Assembly: GCA_020635535.1 (NCBI GenBank)
Contig: JACJZP010000001.1
Coordinates: forward strand, 186,001-250,000
Direction of reading: 5' to 3'
Origin: Flavobacteriales bacterium
GTDB lineage: Bacteria > Bacteroidota > Bacteroidia > UBA10329
DNA length: 64,000 nucleotides
This document shows, piece after piece, positions 62,709-64,000 of the stretch. The translations under genes and the position numbers were made by a program. The notes beneath the pieces were generated by a model. It did not search any database. It had not been told where the DNA came from and saw only the letters and a list, made by a program, of their open reading frames with translations. Every line of letters starts with the position of its first letter. The stretch's first letter is position 1.

Positions 62709-62894
62709 ATGGCACATCCTAAACGAAAAATATCCAAGCAGCGTAGAGACAAGAGACGTACGCATTACAAAACTGAGGCTCCAACTGTAGCTGTTTGTCC
62801 AACAACTGGCGAGCCGCACATTTACCACCGTGCTCATTGGTACGAAGGAAAGCTTTACTACAAGGGTAAAGTGGTTATGGAAAAGGAAGCATAG
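62709..62894 (+). CDS. rpmF: 50S ribosomal protein L32
   Basis: 61 residues: AHPKRKISKQRRDKRRTHYK, then VCPTTGEPHIYHRAHW. Only a single Cys remains of the four-Cys zinc ribbon seen in other L32 forms, i.e. the C- (zinc-free) type. In the DUF177-rpmF-fabH arrangement. Confidence 0.95.
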   Translation: MAHPKRKISKQRRDKRRTHYKTEAPTVAVCPTTGEPHIYHRAHWYEGKLYYKGKVVMEKEA

Positions 62895-62925
62895 AATCCT
62901 GAAAAACGGATTTGCGAATGATAGG

Positions 62926-62952
62926 ATTGCGGCTAACTTAGCCGCAATTTTT
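62926..62952 (+). terminator. Terminator after rpmF
   Basis: ATTGCGGCTA-ACT-TAGCCGCAAT, 10-bp stem, followed by a T-run. It lies between rpmF and fabH, so it may lower readthrough into fabH. Confidence 0.85.
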
Positions 62953-62981
62953 GTTTAGAGGGGAAGGGAAAAACCATCGGA

Positions 62982-63992
62982 ATGACCAAAACCAGAGCGG
63001 CCATAACTGGAATAAATACTTGGGTTCCTGAGTACAGACTCACGAATGCGGAACTCGAAAAAATGGTCGACACCAATGACGAGTGGATACAAACTCGTAC
63101 GGGCATTCAAGAGCGAAGAATCTTAAAGGGAAAAGACAAGGGTACGTCAACTATGGCAATTCCTGCGGTTAAGGGATTGTTAAAAAAGACCGGAACCGAC
63201 CCAAGAGATATCGATCTGGTGATCTGTGCCACGGTAACTCCTGACATGCAGTTTCCAGCCACCGCGAACATCATTTCAGACAAGTGTGGTCTGATCAACG
63301 CTTTCAGCTTTGATCTGAACGCAGCTTGTTCTGGGTTTATTGATGCAGTGACCACCGCTTCAATGTACATTGAAAGTGGACGATACAAGAAAGTGATCGT
63401 TATCGGTGCAGATAAGATGTCGTCTATAATTGATTACACTGATCGTGCAACATGCATCATTTTTGGAGATGCAGCTGGTGCCGTGCTGATGGAACCAAAC
63501 GATGAAGGTTTCGGCCTCATTGACCACAGACTTTACTCCGATGGCTCTGGCGTGGTACACTTGCATCAGAAAGCAGGGGGATCCATGCGACCAGCAACCC
63601 ATGAAACAGTTGACGCTCGCGAGCATTATGTTTATCAGGAGGGCGCTGCTGTATTCAAGTTCGCAGTGACCAAAATGGCAGAAGTTTCGGAGGAAGTGAT
63701 GCAGCGCAACAATCTCACGGCAGATGATGTTGCTTACCTGGTGCCACATCAGGCCAATAAAAGGATTATTGATGCCACGGCATCGCGAATGGGAGTGGAT
63801 GAGGAAAAAGTGATGCTGAACATCATGCGATATGGCAACACGACAAACGGCACCATTCCACTTTGTTTGGATGAGTGGGAGTCGAAACTGAAGAAAGGAG
63901 ATAACCTAATAATCAGTGCATTTGGCGGTGGTTTTACATGGGGCGCGCTCTACGTAAAATGGGCCTATGATGGGGCCTCAGCAGCCAATTGA
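62982..63992 (+). CDS. fabH: Beta-ketoacyl-ACP synthase III
   Basis: Starts fatty acid chains from acyl-CoA and malonyl-ACP. 336 residues. Triad visible: Cys116 in NAACSGF, His256 in VPHQANKRI, Asn286 in RYGNTTNGTIP. TNDEWIQTRTGIQERR near the N terminus is diagnostic. Usual Bacteroidota position after rpmF (plsX is not here). An intrinsic terminator separates it from rpmF, so a separate promoter is likely. Confidence 0.96.
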   Translation: MTKTRAAITGINTWVPEYRLTNAELEKMVDTNDEWIQTRTGIQERRILKGKDKGTSTMAIPAVKGLLKKTGTDPRDIDLVICATVTPDMQFPATANIISDKCGLINAFSFDLNAACSGFIDAVTTASMYIESGRYKKVIVIGADKMSSIIDYTDRATCIIFGDAAGAVLMEPNDEGFGLIDHRLYSDGSGVVHLHQKAGGSMRPATHETVDAREHYVYQEGAAVFKFAVTKMAEVSEEVMQRNNLTADDVAYLVPHQANKRIIDATASRMGVDEEKVMLNIMRYGNTTNGTIPLCLDEWESKLKKGDNLIISAFGGGFTWGALYVKWAYDGASAAN

Positions 63993-64000
63993 TCGGATAC

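Noticed and set aside
1..64000. CRISPR array, prophage, intact IS element, rRNA operon
   Set aside because: No regularly spaced repeats, phage or transposase genes, or rRNA signatures were seen.

Overview
The window is a chromosomal segment of a Bacteroidota bacterium, most likely Flavobacteriales-like. Evidence for this: type IX secretion (T9SS) type A and type B sorting domains, a TonB-dependent receptor with an N-terminal carboxypeptidase-regulatory-like domain, menaquinone by the futalosine route (MqnC), a one-piece eukaryotic-type glycyl-tRNA synthetase, a cytochrome oxidase operon with two subunit III genes plus DUF420 and SCO proteins, and many Bacteroidota-type promoters (TAnnTTTG -7 box). 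It is mostly dense housekeeping DNA. There is no rRNA, prophage, intact insertion sequence or CRISPR array.

Layout. 1-5.6 kb: histidine operon on the minus strand (hisG-D-C-B-H-A, hisA cut by the window edge), preceded by a His-rich leader peptide and an intrinsic terminator, i.e. an apparent attenuator. 5.6-6.3 kb: first HEPN/MNT toxin-antitoxin pair. 6.5-12.5 kb: fatty acid desaturase, CsaA, a methyltransferase and a 1,168-residue outer-membrane protein. 12.5-16.7 kb: accessory stretch with bacteriohemerythrin, a KTSC-like protein, an unrecognised four-gene minus-strand cluster and a helical-repeat protein. 16.7-24.2 kb: glutamate dehydrogenase, TonB receptor, dprA, S41 protease, dCMP deaminase, tRNA-Leu. 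24.3-28.7 kb: prs, rplY, pth, a second HEPN/MNT pair between two copies of a palindromic repeat, glyS. 28.9-33 kb: YceI, DUF389, RimK and its aspartyl-protease partner, DUF3109.

33.4-38.7 kb: nrdB-nrdA, then a cassette of two T9SS type A genes bounded by two copies of a 75-bp sequence that includes the nrdA 3' end and terminator. 38.7-43 kb: small outer-membrane protein, dxs, comF, coiled-coil membrane protein. 43-47.5 kb: ctaB and cytochrome oxidase operon. 47.6-52 kb: rimP-nusA-infB with a terminator-like hairpin against the rimP start. 52-59.6 kb: two large T9SS type B proteins around metF and ribE. 59.7-64 kb: mqnC, pdxA, DUF177-rpmF-fabH.

The less ordinary observations are structural. 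They are the histidine attenuator; a palindromic GC-rich repeat inserted in frame into hisH (about 46 extra residues), with related arms inside a T9SS sorting domain; the repeat-bracketed HEPN/MNT module, whose promoter partly lies in the repeat; the 75-bp duplication around the T9SS cassette; and the rimP leader hairpin. I found no wholly new multi-gene system that the sequence can prove. The four-gene cluster at 13.3-15.0 kb is the best unknown.
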